Shown here piece by piece: positions 17,074 through 26,348 of a stretch of DNA of 64,000 nucleotides (the stretch's first letter is position 1; each line of letters begins with the position of its first letter). The DNA lies in assembly GCF_001813675.1 (NCBI RefSeq), contig NZ_KV813661.1, forward strand, positions 23,801 to 87,800, in the 5' to 3' direction. Under the pieces are notes generated by a model. It was not told the DNA's origin. It did no database searches and was given only the letters and a program-made list of their open reading frames with translations. This stretch comes from Streptococcus sp. HMSC078D09 (GTDB taxonomy: Bacteria > Bacillota > Bacilli > Lactobacillales > Streptococcaceae). The translations under genes were made by a program, and so were the position numbers.

Positions 17074-18099
17074 ATGAACAGACGGGAATTAGCGAGACTA
17101 GGCTGGAGAGAAAATAGTTTAGCCTATCTAGAGAAGCACTTGCAGGGATTGAAAGATCCACAAGCCTACCAAGAACAATACCAGTCTGTCTTTTTCTTTG
17201 CCAGTCCTCTGTTTCAAAATATGTGGTTTCAAGAGATCAAGGATCTAACGGAAACGGCTGCCCAAGACTTGCTGAGGGGAGTCATGAAAATTCTTCTTAT
17301 GCCAAGTGACCTGTCCGGAACTTGTGAAGAAACAGCCTTTCTTCTGAGTAGGATGGCTCCAGATTGTCCGCCAGGTTCCGATTTTTGGAAGGTTTTTTCA
17401 CACGTCGTGCAAATCGCCTTTGAAAAGGATCCCTTAGCAGATCAGTTGGGAGATCAGCTCTTGAAACGCCAGGTTCACCAGTTGCGCTACCTACTTTCAA
17501 GTTACCAAGCCCAGTGGATTCGGACGCATGAGGCCAGAGCTGGACAGACTGACGAGGAGGCCTTACAAGCTTACTTACAGGAGGCTAGAGCGGTCACGGT
17601 GGATGCTTATGCGGCTGCCCGCCTTCACAATAAGGTCTCCCTAGGGCCAGATGGTCACCTTCATTATCCATCAGGGGCCTCCCAACAAGTCAATTTCAAG
17701 GTCTTGTTAAATTTTCATACGGAGTATATTCTCGATCAAGCCGGGCGTTTTCTCAATGAAGTCGATCCAGTAGAAGTTTCTGAAAATGGCATTGTCAATG
17801 GGGCTAGTTTTAACTACGGGCTGGCTAGGGGACGGACCCATAAGGACTTAGATATTGACCCCGTCAAAGCTTGGGATCCAGCCTTTCGCAAGCATGTCCT
17901 CTATCAGCAAGATGTTCGCTATCTAGCCCCTAAAAATGATCGCAGTGTCGAAGGCTACTGGAGTCGAAAAGGAGTCTTTGCACAAGGAGGCAAGAGCTAC
18001 AAGCAACAAGTGGCACAGCGCGTGCGGAGTTTCCTCAGAGGCATCCCTCGCTTACGCTGGCGCGTCCTCCTACAGAATGGACTTCATCGGATTTTATAG
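17074..18099 (+). CDS. DUF3114 domain-containing protein
   Basis: A 341-aa soluble protein that I recognise as the streptococcal DUF3114 family. There is no signal peptide or membrane segment, and no known catalytic motif. Conserved-looking parts are the segment near residue 215 (NFKVLLNFHTEYILDQAG) and GIVNGASFNYGLARGRTHKDLDIDP. The C-terminal residues are strongly basic. It is divergent from fimR and convergent with tpx. The function is unknown. The ATG at 17074 follows AAAGGACG. Confidence 0.75.
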   Translation: MNRRELARLGWRENSLAYLEKHLQGLKDPQAYQEQYQSVFFFASPLFQNMWFQEIKDLTETAAQDLLRGVMKILLMPSDLSGTCEETAFLLSRMAPDCPPGSDFWKVFSHVVQIAFEKDPLADQLGDQLLKRQVHQLRYLLSSYQAQWIRTHEARAGQTDEEALQAYLQEARAVTVDAYAAARLHNKVSLGPDGHLHYPSGASQQVNFKVLLNFHTEYILDQAGRFLNEVDPVEVSENGIVNGASFNYGLARGRTHKDLDIDPVKAWDPAFRKHVLYQQDVRYLAPKNDRSVEGYWSRKGVFAQGGKSYKQQVAQRVRSFLRGIPRLRWRVLLQNGLHRIL

Positions 18100-18105
18100 C
18101 AATGG

Positions 18106-18130
18106 AAAAGAGGTCGCAGACCTCTTTTTT
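18106..18130. terminator. Terminator between DUF3114 gene and tpx
   Basis: AAAAGAGGTC pairs with GACCTCTTTT over a 3-nt loop, with T-runs on both strands. It serves the converging genes. Confidence 0.85.
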
Positions 18131-18133
18131 CAT

Positions 18134-18628
18134 TTATCCAAGCGCATTGACGGCTTCGATTGCAGCGTCGTAATTTGGTTCGCTGTTGATATTGTCTAGG
18201 TATTCAACGTAAGTAACCTTGTTATCCGCATCTAAGACCAAGACAGCGCGTGCGAGTAGGTGCCATTCATTGATCAAGAGGCCGTATGCTTTCCCGAAGG
18301 AATGGTCGTAGTAGTCTGAGAGCATGATGGCATTGTCGAGCCCTTCAGCAGCGCACCATTTACCTTGAGCAAAAGGAAGGTCGACAGAGACCGTCAAGAC
18401 GACAGTGTCTTCCATATCCGATAAGGTTTGATTGAAGTGACGTGTTTGCATCGAACAGATACCTGTGTCGATGGATGGGATAATGCTGAGGACTTTTTTC
18501 TTGCCAGCAAAATCAGCTAAAGATTTCTTCTCAAGAGCTGGAGTGATCAATGAAAAGTCATGAGCAGTATCGCCAACTTGAAGTTGAGATCCAGTAAAGG
18601 TAACAGGGTTTCCTAAAAATGTTGTCAT
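18134..18628 (-). CDS. tpx: Thiol peroxidase (Tpx)
   Basis: A 164-aa atypical 2-Cys peroxiredoxin that reduces H2O2 and alkyl peroxides through thioredoxin. The peroxidatic cysteine is in [14 protein letters not shown] and the resolving cysteine in [11 protein letters not shown]. The start ATG at 18628 ([13 protein letters not shown]) has AAAGGAGTC upstream; a longer frame to 18682 is spurious. It lies 3' of fimA in the same order as in S. parasanguinis and S. pneumoniae (psaD), so it may be partly cotranscribed with the Mn operon. Confidence 0.95.
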   Translation of the reverse strand: MTTFLGNPVTFTGSQLQVGDTAHDFSLITPALEKKSLADFAGKKKVLSIIPSIDTGICSMQTRHFNQTLSDMEDTVVLTVSVDLPFAQGKWCAAEGLDNAIMLSDYYDHSFGKAYGLLINEWHLLARAVLVLDADNKVTYVEYLDNINSEPNYDAAIEAVNALG

Positions 18629-18715
18629 AGCAAAGACTCCTTTTTTCTTTTCATTGTACATCAATGAAGGGGGAAGAGCCACTGATTTGTTTGAGAATCT
18701 AATCAGTTTGGAATC

Positions 18716-19645
18716 TTATTTGTTCAAACCTTCTGCGATCTTGTCTAAGTTCCATTTCATCATGCTGTAGTAGCTATCACCTTTTTCTCCCTCTTTGGCA
18801 ATGGAATCAGTGAAGATCTTTGCATAGATCGGGATATTGGTATCTTTAGACACAGTTTTCATAGGACGTTCATCGACGCTAGATTCAACAAAGAGGGCAG
18901 GCACCTTGGTTTGCCGGAGCTTTTCTACCAGCGTTTTGATTTGGTCAGGTGTGCCTTCTTCTTCCGTATTGATTTCCCAGATATAGGCGGATGGGACGCC
19001 GTAGGCTTTGGAGAAGTATTTGAAGCAGCCTTCGCTGGTTACAATCATCTTCTTCTCTTCTGGGATATTGTTGAATTTTTGTTTGGCTTCTTGGTCGAGC
19101 TTGCTGAGTTTTTCAGTATAGGCAGCTAGATTTTTTTCGTAGAAGTCCTTGTTTTTGGGATCTTTTGCGATCAATTGTTTGGCAATGTTTTTAGCGTAGA
19201 GGATCCCGTTTTCGAGATTGAGCCAAGCGTGAGGGTCTTCTTTTCCAGCTTGGTTTTGGCCTTCCAAGTAGATGACGTCGACTCCGTCGCTAGCTGCGAA
19301 ATAGTCTTTGTTTTCAACTTTATTGGCATTTTTGACCAATTTAGTAAACCAAGCATTGCCACCGGTTTCGAGGTTGATCCCGTTGTAGAAGATGAGGTCT
19401 GCTTGCGAAGTCTTTTTGACATCTTCTGGAAGCGGTTCGTACTCGTGAGGATCTTTGCCGACAGGAACGATACTGTGCAGCTCGATCTTATCCCCAGCTA
19501 TATTTTTGGTGATATCTGCAAGGATGGAGTTGGTGGTGACCACTTTCAATTTATCAGAAGCTCCAGAAGAAGAGCCTTTGCTACAGGCCAACAGACCAAA
19601 TAAGAGCGCCACAAAGAGGGCGAGGATAGAAGTGAATTTTTTCAT
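18716..19645 (-). CDS. fimA: Manganese-binding lipoprotein of the FimA/PsaA/ScaA family
   Basis: A 309-aa lipoprotein with lipobox LLAC (Cys21). The metal ligands are recognisable: His in GKDPHEYEP, His in KEDPHAWLN, Glu in [11 protein letters not shown] and Asp in [10 protein letters not shown]. It captures Mn for the FimBC transporter, and in oral streptococci it has also been linked to adhesion. I recognise the sequence as close to S. parasanguinis FimA. It is the third gene of the operon, behind fimC and fimB, with AAAGGAGAAAACC before its ATG. Confidence 0.96.
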   Translation of the reverse strand: MKKFTSILALFVALLFGLLACSKGSSSGASDKLKVVTTNSILADITKNIAGDKIELHSIVPVGKDPHEYEPLPEDVKKTSQADLIFYNGINLETGGNAWFTKLVKNANKVENKDYFAASDGVDVIYLEGQNQAGKEDPHAWLNLENGILYAKNIAKQLIAKDPKNKDFYEKNLAAYTEKLSKLDQEAKQKFNNIPEEKKMIVTSEGCFKYFSKAYGVPSAYIWEINTEEEGTPDQIKTLVEKLRQTKVPALFVESSVDERPMKTVSKDTNIPIYAKIFTDSIAKEGEKGDSYYSMMKWNLDKIAEGLNK

Positions 19646-19656
19646 GGTTTTCTCCT

Positions 19657-20499
19657 TTAATGAGATGAAAGAGCGTGCTTATTCTTTCTCTGCTTAGGAG
19701 CGATAAAGAAGCTGATGAGAAAGAAGACAGCAGAAGTGAGGACAATACAAGACCCGACGGCGATGTTTAAGCTATAGCCAATAAAGAGTCCCAGGATGGA
19801 TGCAAGAGCACCTAATCCGGATGAAAGGAGCATCATGGACCAGAGACTATTGGTATAGAGATAGGCCGTCGCAGCGGGTGTAATGAGCATGGCGACGATG
19901 AGAATGGTTCCGACACTCTGCATAGCAGTGACAGAAACCAAGGTCAAGAGCACCATAAGGAGGTAGTGATAGACCTTGACCCGGACGCCCATGGATTGAG
20001 CCAGAACAGGATCAAAAGATGTGAGCAGTAAGGGTCGAAAGAGTAGGACAATCACCAGCAAGACCGCAGCACCAACACCGATGGTTATCCACATATCCCG
20101 GTCTTGGACGGCCAAGATATTCCCAAAGAGGATGTGGAAAAGGTCGGTGGAACTTTTAGCGACTCCAATCAGGATGACTCCTAAGGCGAGGAAAGAAGAA
20201 AAGGTAATCCCAATTGCAGTGTCGCTCTTGATGATGGAGTTGCTCTTGATATAGGTGATAAGGACGGACGCCAGGAGGCCAAAGACAATAGCGCCAATAA
20301 AGAAATTGATGCCCAGGATAAAGGAGAGAGCCACACCAGGAAGAACTGCGTGTGAGATAGCGTCTCCCATGAGAGACATGCCTCTTAAAATAATGAAGCA
20401 TCCAACGGCTCCAGCGACAATCCCGATGGCGATGGCTGTGATCAGGGCATTCTGTAAGAAGTGGAATTGCTGTAATCCATCGATAAATTCTGTAATCAT
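19657..20499 (-). CDS. fimB: Manganese ABC transporter permease
   Basis: A 280-aa ABC-3 family permease with about eight hydrophobic helices; [19 protein letters not shown] is the conserved ABC-3 segment. It forms the channel for Mn together with the FimC ATPase. It starts inside the stop of fimC (4-bp overlap), so it is coupled. The last residues ([14 protein letters not shown]) are basic and cytoplasmic. Confidence 0.95.
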   Translation of the reverse strand: MITEFIDGLQQFHFLQNALITAIAIGIVAGAVGCFIILRGMSLMGDAISHAVLPGVALSFILGINFFIGAIVFGLLASVLITYIKSNSIIKSDTAIGITFSSFLALGVILIGVAKSSTDLFHILFGNILAVQDRDMWITIGVGAAVLLVIVLLFRPLLLTSFDPVLAQSMGVRVKVYHYLLMVLLTLVSVTAMQSVGTILIVAMLITPAATAYLYTNSLWSMMLLSSGLGALASILGLFIGYSLNIAVGSCIVLTSAVFFLISFFIAPKQRKNKHALSSH

Positions 20500-21218
20500 C
20501 CGACGCCACCTCCTATAAAGAGTTCATGCCCATAGGATGCATGCAGATTTTCTTTGGTAAAGGTTTCCTCTGTTTTCCCAAATGCAATCAGTTTACGATG
20601 AAGGAGGAGGACCTGGTCGAAATAAGCTGGGACCTTGCTGAGGTCGTGATGGACGATCAGAATGGTCTTGCCTTCTTGTTTCAAGGTCTGGAGGGTCTGC
20701 ATGATGATGTCTTCGCTGACAGAGTCAATCCCTGCGAAGGGCTCATCCAAAAAAATGACATCCGCTTCTTGGACCAAGCAGCGGGCGATCAGCACCCGTT
20801 GGAATTGCCCTCCTGAAAGCTGGCCGATCTGGCGATCCGCTAGATCAAGAAGATTGACAAGTTTCAAGGCATTTTCCACTTTTTGGAGATCTTCTTTGCT
20901 TTTTCTCTTGAAGATAGAAAGGTGGGGATAAAGACCCAGTGAGATGCACTCTCTCACCGTGATGGGAAAGTGGAAATCAATAGCGGATTTCTGTTCGACG
21001 TAGGCCACCCGTTGAAGAACTTGGCTGAGATCTTTTTGATCGAGCTGGACCTTTCCCGCATGAGGGAGAAGTCCTAGCATGGCCTTGATTAGGGTTGATT
21101 TTCCAGCCCCATTGGGGCCAAGAATGCCTAGGATGGTTGGACCCTGGATGGTGAGGGAAAGATCCTCCAAGGCCAGTGTTTGCTGGTAAGCAACACTGAG
21201 ATGTTCAATTTGAATCAT
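20496..21218 (-). CDS. fimC: Manganese ABC transporter ATP-binding protein
   Basis: A 240-aa ATPase: Walker [10 protein letters not shown], signature LSGGQFQR, Walker [13 protein letters not shown], switch His in VHHD. It is the first gene of the Mn operon. The ATG at 21218 follows AAAGGAGCAAAATC. Two tandem promoters, each overlapped by a DtxR-family operator, lie just upstream (21239-21321). Confidence 0.95.
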   Translation of the reverse strand: MIQIEHLSVAYQQTLALEDLSLTIQGPTILGILGPNGAGKSTLIKAMLGLLPHAGKVQLDQKDLSQVLQRVAYVEQKSAIDFHFPITVRECISLGLYPHLSIFKRKSKEDLQKVENALKLVNLLDLADRQIGQLSGGQFQRVLIARCLVQEADVIFLDEPFAGIDSVSEDIIMQTLQTLKQEGKTILIVHHDLSKVPAYFDQVLLLHRKLIAFGKTEETFTKENLHASYGHELFIGGGVG

Positions 21219-21238
21219 GATTTTGCTCCTTTACCATT

Positions 21239-21321
21239 AATATACATGAATAAAAAAATTAAGTCAAGTTAATTTTTGAAATAATTATACACGAATAAAA
21301 AGTTAAGTCAAGTTAATTTTT
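21239..21321 (-). promoter_or_regulatory. Tandem fimC promoters with two FimR operators
   Basis: Promoter 1 on the minus strand: -35 TTGACT (21262-21267), 17-bp spacer, -10 TATATT (21239-21244). Promoter 2: -35 TTGACT (21306-21311), 16 bp, -10 TATAAT (21284-21289). Around each -35 is an almost identical A/T-flanked TTAACTTGACTTAA block, at about 21252-21277 and 21297-21321. This is the ScaR/SloR/FimR site type, so repression by Mn-loaded FimR is expected. Confidence 0.85.
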
Positions 21322-21343
21322 AAAATAATTCAACTTAAATCTC

Positions 21344-21372
21344 TTGAAATCATTGAAAAAAGTTCCTATTTT
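21344..21372 (+). promoter_or_regulatory. Putative pepO promoter
   Basis: TTGAAA at 21344-21349, a 17-bp spacer and TATTTT at 21367-21372 give a weak sigma-A promoter. It lies outside the two FimR operators, which suggests separate control. Confidence 0.5.
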
Positions 21373-21410
21373 TGATAAGGTTATTACAAAAGAATGAAAG
21401 CGAGAAGATC

Positions 21411-23306
21411 ATGGTACGTTTACAAGATGATTTTTATGATTACGTCAATGGGGCATGGGCTGAGACAGCTGTGATTCCAGATGACAAACCGTCAACCGGT
21501 GGTTTTATGGACTTGATCCAAGATATCGAAAACTTGATGTTGGATATTACCGGAAAATGGCAAAGAGGAGAAGAATTGCCTGAAGATAGCATTCTGCAAA
21601 ACTTTGTCAAATACCACAAAATGGTGGCAGATTTTGATGCACGGGAAGCAGCTGGTGTGGCTCCAGCTATGCCCTTGATCAACGAAATCAAGGCCTTATC
21701 TTCCTTTGAAGACTATACCAGCAAGTTGGGCACCTATGAGCTAGCTGGCAAACCAAATCTCTTGCCATTTAGCGTGTCACCAGACTTTATGAATGCCCAA
21801 ATGAATGTCTTGTGGGGAGAAGCACTTGGTTTGATTTTGCCTGATACAACCTACTATGAAGAAGACAATGAAAAAGGACCAGAGTTATTAGCTGTTTGGC
21901 GTCAAATGGTTGAAAAACTCTTGGCAAAATTCGATTTCTCAGAGGAAGAAATCAAAGATATCCTAGATAAGGTCATTGCGGCTGATGCAGAATTGGCCAA
22001 ATATGTCTTGTCAAACGAAGAAAAATCAGAGTACAACAAACTCTACCATCCTTATGAATGGGCAGATTTCAAGGCCTTGGTTCCAGAATTGCCACTCGAT
22101 ACTTTCTTTACAGAAGTGATCGGACAAACGCCAGATACTATCATCGTGCCAGAAGAGCGTTTCTGGAAGGAATTCGCACCAACATTCTACTCAGCAGCCA
22201 ACTGGGAAACCCTTCATGCTAAATTGAAACTCGGCGCAGCCTTAGATTGGACGTCCTTCTTGACTGAAGAAATTCGTGTCTTGTCTGGTGAGTATGGACG
22301 GACCATTACAGGGACACCAGAAGCACGTCCGAAAGAAAAGGCAGCTTTGGCCTTGGCAGAAGGACCTTATAGCCAAGCGCTTGGGCTCTGGTATGCGGGC
22401 GAAAAGTTCTCACCAGAAGCAAAAGCAGATGTAGAGCACAAAGTAGCGACCATGATTGAGGTCTACAAGGATCGTCTTGAAAAAGCAGACTGGCTCGCTC
22501 CTGAAACCCGCGAAAAAGCCATTGTCAAACTCAATGTCATCACACCGCATATCGGCTACCCTGAAAAATTACCAGAAACATATGCCAAAAAGATCATCGA
22601 CGAGAGCAAAAACTTGGTAGAAAATGCCCAAAAATTGGCTCAAATTTCCATTGCCCATACTTGGAGCAAGTGGAACCAACCAGTCGATCGGAGCGAATGG
22701 CACATGCCAGCTAATATGGTCAATGCCTACTATGATCCGCAACAAAACCAAATCGTCTTCCCAGCAGCGATTTTGCAAGCACCTTTCTATGACCTTCATC
22801 AATCGTCATCAGCTAACTACGGTGGAATCGGTGCAGTCATTGCCCATGAAATCTCCCACGCCTTTGATACCAATGGCGCTTCCTTTGACGAGCACGGTAG
22901 CTTGAAAGACTGGTGGAAGCCAGAAGATTACGAAGCCTTTACCGCTCGCACGCAAAAGGTCATCGATCAGTTTGAAGGGCAAGACTCTTACGGTGCCAAG
23001 ATTAACGGGAAATTGACCGTTTCTGAAAACGTAGCAGACCTAGGTGGTATCGCTGCAGCCCTTGAAGCAGCGAAGAAAGAAGCAGACTTCTCAGCAGAAG
23101 AATTCTTCACTAATTTTGCTCGTATCTGGCGCATGAAAGCTCGGACAGAGTACATGCAACTCCTCGCAAGTGTCGATGTCCACGCACCAGGAAAACTCCG
23201 CACCAATGTCCAATTACCAAACTTTGACGAATTCTTTGAAACCTTTGATGTCAAAGAAGGCGACGGCATGTGGCGCGCACCAGAAGATCGTGTGATCATT
23301 TGGTAA
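21411..23306 (+). CDS. pepO: Endopeptidase PepO (M13 neprilysin family)
   Basis: A 631-aa zinc metallopeptidase. The zinc site is HEISH (in AVIAHEISHAFD) with the downstream ENVADLGG Glu; NAYYDPQQNQIVFPAAILQ is the conserved M13 substrate region. There is no signal peptide, as in streptococcal PepO. It cleaves oligopeptides. The ATG at 21411 (MVRLQDDFYDYVNG) was chosen over an in-frame start 13 codons upstream because it matches family starts; GAAAGCGAGAAG is a modest ribosome site. It is divergent from the fimCBA operon, as known in S. parasanguinis. Confidence 0.96.
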   Translation: MVRLQDDFYDYVNGAWAETAVIPDDKPSTGGFMDLIQDIENLMLDITGKWQRGEELPEDSILQNFVKYHKMVADFDAREAAGVAPAMPLINEIKALSSFEDYTSKLGTYELAGKPNLLPFSVSPDFMNAQMNVLWGEALGLILPDTTYYEEDNEKGPELLAVWRQMVEKLLAKFDFSEEEIKDILDKVIAADAELAKYVLSNEEKSEYNKLYHPYEWADFKALVPELPLDTFFTEVIGQTPDTIIVPEERFWKEFAPTFYSAANWETLHAKLKLGAALDWTSFLTEEIRVLSGEYGRTITGTPEARPKEKAALALAEGPYSQALGLWYAGEKFSPEAKADVEHKVATMIEVYKDRLEKADWLAPETREKAIVKLNVITPHIGYPEKLPETYAKKIIDESKNLVENAQKLAQISIAHTWSKWNQPVDRSEWHMPANMVNAYYDPQQNQIVFPAAILQAPFYDLHQSSSANYGGIGAVIAHEISHAFDTNGASFDEHGSLKDWWKPEDYEAFTARTQKVIDQFEGQDSYGAKINGKLTVSENVADLGGIAAALEAAKKEADFSAEEFFTNFARIWRMKARTEYMQLLASVDVHAPGKLRTNVQLPNFDEFFETFDVKEGDGMWRAPEDRVIIW

Positions 23307-23319
23307 ATCAAGATACTAA

Positions 23320-23409
23320 GCCCGTAAAAAAAGCGAGAAGAAAATAGGAGATTGACCATGTGGGCCATGCCCACCAGGCAATCTCTCTTTTTCTCGACGC
23401 TTTTAGGGC
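23320..23409. repeat. 90-bp near-perfect hairpin element after pepO
   Basis: The arms GCCC-AAAA-GCGAGAA-AGATTG pair with CAATCT-TTTCTCG-CGC-TTTT-GGGC, and the tip contains GTGGGC (23360-23365) with GCCCAC (23369-23374). It can act as a terminator of pepO but is longer than usual. The following ~100 bp (to 23500) has no gene; a frame on the minus strand there is not convincing. Confidence 0.7.
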
Positions 23410-23500
23410 GAGTTCAATTTCGTGATACTCGTTTCGTTGATCAAAGGAAGTAGTCTCGACTTCAGTTAAGCCATTGATTGATTTTCTCAATACTTGTAAA

Positions 23501-23558
23501 AAAATAAAAATCCCCAAAGTCAAGTTTCAACCTACTGAAACTAGCTTTGGGGATTTTT
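23501..23558. terminator. Strong bidirectional terminator
   Basis: ATCCCCAAAG and AGTTTCA pair with TGAAACT and CTTTGGGGAT. An A-run precedes and a T-run follows. Confidence 0.85.
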
Positions 23559-23646
23559 GATAATAAGATTCATCAAATAAAAACGAAGCGCTTCCAATAA
23601 CTGCGTGAACAGATAAATTTAATTGAGTGGTGCCTTGTATAATTCT

Positions 23647-23675
23647 TTGAATTTCATAGAAATAAATGCTACTAT
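23647..23675 (+). promoter_or_regulatory. gldA promoter
   Basis: TTGAAT (23647-23652), 17 bp, TACTAT (23670-23675), 35 bp upstream of the gldA start, with AAAGGAGCAG as the ribosome binding site. Confidence 0.6.
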
Positions 23676-23710
23676 AGGTGTGAACTAAATAAATTTTAAA
23701 GGAGCAGACT

Positions 23711-24802
23711 ATGAGAAATTTTGCAAGTCCGTCACGTTACATTCAAGGTGAGAATGCCTTATTTGAAAATGCGCAATCTATTTCAGAATTAGGGAATCAC
23801 CCTGTTTTGCTATGTGATTCAGTGGTCTATGATATCGTAGGGAAGCGTTTTGAAGAATACCTTGGTCAAAATGGGCTCACGGTTTTGCCAGTCTTCTTCA
23901 ATGGAGAAGCTTCTGACAACGAAATCAATCGTGTGGTTAGTCTGGCAGAAGAAAATGGCTGTGATTTGGTCATTGGACTTGGTGGAGGAAAGACCATCGA
24001 TAGTGCAAAAGCTATTGCTGATCTTCTAAAATCACCAGTTGTGATTGCTCCGACCATCGCCTCTACAGATGCTCCCGTTTCCGCCTTGTCGGTTATCTAT
24101 ACGGATGAGGGTGCCTTTGAGCGCTATATCTTCTATTCTAAGAACCCAGAATTGGTCTTGGTGGATAGCAAAGTCATCTCTCAAGCACCAAAACGTTTGC
24201 TCGCTTCTGGAATCGCAGATGGATTAGCGACTTGGGTCGAAGCGCGTGCGGTAATGCAAGCCAATGGAAAAACCATGTTGGGTCAACGACAAACCTTAGC
24301 GGGTGTCGCCATTGCACAACGTTGTGAAGAAACCTTATTTGCTGATGGTCTCCAAGCCATGGCTGCTTGTGAAGCCAAAGTTGTAACCCCTGCTCTTGAA
24401 AACATCATTGAAGCCAATACCCTTCTTAGTGGTATTGGGTTTGAAAGTGGTGGGTTAGCAGCTGCCCATGCCATCCATAATGGCTTTACAGCCCTTACTG
24501 GGGACATCCACCATTTGACTCACGGTGAAAAAGTAGCCTACGGAACGTTAGTTCAATTGTTCTTAGAAAACCGTCCTAAGGAAGAATTGAATAAATACAT
24601 TCGTTTCTATCAACAAATCGGTATGCCAACCACTCTGAAAGAAATGCATCTTGAAACTGCAAGTTATGAAGATCTTCTCAAGGTTGGCCAACAGGCCACC
24701 ATCGAAGGAGAAACCATCCATCAAATGCCATTTGAAGTGAAGGCTTCTGATATTGCCCAAGCCATCGTAGCAGTAGATGCCTACGTTCAAGGTTTGGCCT
24801 AA
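23711..24802 (+). CDS. gldA: Glycerol dehydrogenase family protein
   Basis: A 363-aa NAD-dependent, metal-containing alcohol dehydrogenase (iron-ADH superfamily). The nucleotide site is GLGGGKTIDSAKA. Metal ligands are the Asp in LLASGIADGLA, the His in AAAHAIHNG and the His in HLTHGEKVAYG. It oxidises glycerol to dihydroxyacetone, or reduces related ketones. It is monocistronic between two strong terminators with its own promoter; no glycerol kinase or DHA kinase is adjacent. Confidence 0.92.
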   Translation: MRNFASPSRYIQGENALFENAQSISELGNHPVLLCDSVVYDIVGKRFEEYLGQNGLTVLPVFFNGEASDNEINRVVSLAEENGCDLVIGLGGGKTIDSAKAIADLLKSPVVIAPTIASTDAPVSALSVIYTDEGAFERYIFYSKNPELVLVDSKVISQAPKRLLASGIADGLATWVEARAVMQANGKTMLGQRQTLAGVAIAQRCEETLFADGLQAMAACEAKVVTPALENIIEANTLLSGIGFESGGLAAAHAIHNGFTALTGDIHHLTHGEKVAYGTLVQLFLENRPKEELNKYIRFYQQIGMPTTLKEMHLETASYEDLLKVGQQATIEGETIHQMPFEVKASDIAQAIVAVDAYVQGLA

Positions 24803-24822
24803 GATGACTTTGTCGACAAACC

Positions 24823-24860
24823 AAGAACTCCCATACCTTATGGTAATGGGAGTTCTTTTT
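24823..24860. terminator. Bidirectional terminator between gldA and dacA
   Basis: AAGAACTCCCAT pairs with ATGGGAGTTCTT, followed by a T-run. Confidence 0.88.
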
Positions 24861-26183
24861 CTATTTTCTTCTTTTTGGATCGGTTTGTTTAAAGATCAGG
24901 TATAAAATTCCGGCAGGCAGGAAGCAGAAGAGCCACATGACATCGAGTCCCTTGCTTTTACTGCTAGAGGTCGTTGCTTTAGACTCACTTACAGCCACCC
25001 CAGGTTTAATGCTTGGAGATACCTGTTGCAAGCCGTTTTGGACGACCAGGCGGTTGTTTTCCAGTTTAATTGCTGGATTCGTGCCTTTTTTAACGGTTGC
25101 ATAGAAGTCTTGCTTCAGTTGAATGGTCTTCCCGTCGATGGTGTGTTCCCCTGCAGAAAGGACTTTTTTATACTGGTAGTCTGCGAACATTTTCTCAGCC
25201 AAGGTATTTCCGATCTGATTGCGGTAGCTTTCGGCGATCTCGACATCGTAGTTTCCAACGCCTAGGATGACTTCGATAATCCGTTGTTTACCCCGCTTGG
25301 TTGTCGCGGTATAGTTGTAGTCAGCAGTCGGGCTAGATCCGGTCTTGAGTCCGTCTGTTCCTTTGAGGGCGAACTTTCCACCTTCGAGGGAAGTATTGTA
25401 GTTATCGTAGCTTTGCTCGTAGGGGGTTCCTTCCATGATGGTAGTATGAGCTTGCTTAGTGTATTCCAACATTTCTGGCAGGTCGTTTACGATGTGATAA
25501 GCCAGAATAGACATGTCTCGCGCTGTAATTTCGTTATTGGCATTGACGTCGTGGCGCTGAGGATTGTAGTAGCCCTGAAGCACCGAGATCATCGCTCCAT
25601 TTGGATTATGCCATTTAGTATGACTCATCCCCATTTCTTGTGCGTACTGATTCATTAAGTCCAAAAACTTATCGGGATCATTGTCAGTGACGGCGTTGGC
25701 CAGCATAATCACGGCCGCACTAGAAGATGGAACAAAGAGCATCTTGATCAATTCAGATACCTTGTAGTCAACACCAGCTACAATAGGTGAGTTACTTAAC
25801 AGATTGTTTTCCGAGATGGCTTGGTCTGCCTCTGTTGCTGTGACCACGGTATCGTACTTGATCTTGCCTTCCTTAAGGGCCCGAAAGACCACATAGGCAC
25901 TCATGAGCTTGGCCATGCTTCCTGAGTCCCGGACCGTGTCGATATTGTCTCCGTACAAAATGGCTCCAGTATTGGCGTCGATGACGATGTCGGCCTTGGG
26001 CTTGTAAAAATCGTCCAATACCAGTCCAGCATCAGCTGCGATTTTCATGACATCTTCTTGCTGGTAGATGTCGTCCGCAAAGGCAGTGGAAATAGGGCCT
26101 AATGTCAAGACTCCTACAAGGAGGGACAAGAGGCTGTGTTTTAGTCGTTTGTGTAAATGTCTCCCATAATTCATAGATTCCAT
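24861..26183 (-). CDS. dacA: D-alanyl-D-alanine carboxypeptidase (low-mass penicillin-binding protein)
   Basis: A 440-aa serine peptidase S11. A signal peptide (about residues 15-37) ends near AFADD. Catalytic motif 1 is SMAK (Ser89-Lys92) and motif 3 is KTG (280-282). Motif 2 at 153-155 reads S-S-S where family members have S-x-N. A beta-rich C-terminal domain is followed by a C-terminal membrane helix (GLDVMWLFCFLPAGILYLIF) and a basic tail. It trims the terminal D-Ala of peptidoglycan stems. It is monocistronic and divergent from the oligopeptide-binding protein gene. It is a DacA/PBP3-like paralog, possibly with altered activity. Confidence 0.9.
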   Translation of the reverse strand: MESMNYGRHLHKRLKHSLLSLLVGVLTLGPISTAFADDIYQQEDVMKIAADAGLVLDDFYKPKADIVIDANTGAILYGDNIDTVRDSGSMAKLMSAYVVFRALKEGKIKYDTVVTATEADQAISENNLLSNSPIVAGVDYKVSELIKMLFVPSSSAAVIMLANAVTDNDPDKFLDLMNQYAQEMGMSHTKWHNPNGAMISVLQGYYNPQRHDVNANNEITARDMSILAYHIVNDLPEMLEYTKQAHTTIMEGTPYEQSYDNYNTSLEGGKFALKGTDGLKTGSSPTADYNYTATTKRGKQRIIEVILGVGNYDVEIAESYRNQIGNTLAEKMFADYQYKKVLSAGEHTIDGKTIQLKQDFYATVKKGTNPAIKLENNRLVVQNGLQQVSPSIKPGVAVSESKATTSSSKSKGLDVMWLFCFLPAGILYLIFKQTDPKRRK

Positions 26184-26272
26184 TATATCATACAGGCCAG
26201 GGATTTAACTTGAAAAAATTCTAGAAAAAGAAGAAATTGAAAAAATAAAGAAAAAATAGAATAATTTCGCAG

Positions 26273-26308
26273 TAAAAGCGTTTACATTTCCCTAGAAAGT
26301 GCTATAAT
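26273..26308 (+). promoter_or_regulatory. Promoter of the oligopeptide-binding gene with cre-like site
   Basis: -35 TTTACA (26281-26286), 16 bp, -10 TATAAT (26303-26308). Over the -35 lies TAAAAGCGTTTACA (26273-26286), one base from the CcpA cre consensus. Binding there would block the promoter when glucose is plentiful. Confidence 0.65.
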
Positions 26309-26348
26309 TTAAATTGAGTATAACATTTTTTACAATGAGGTGATTTAT

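Noticed and set aside
23308-23523. 71-aa reading frame on the minus strand after pepO
   Set aside because: It covers the 90-bp hairpin and a terminator and has no good start signal.
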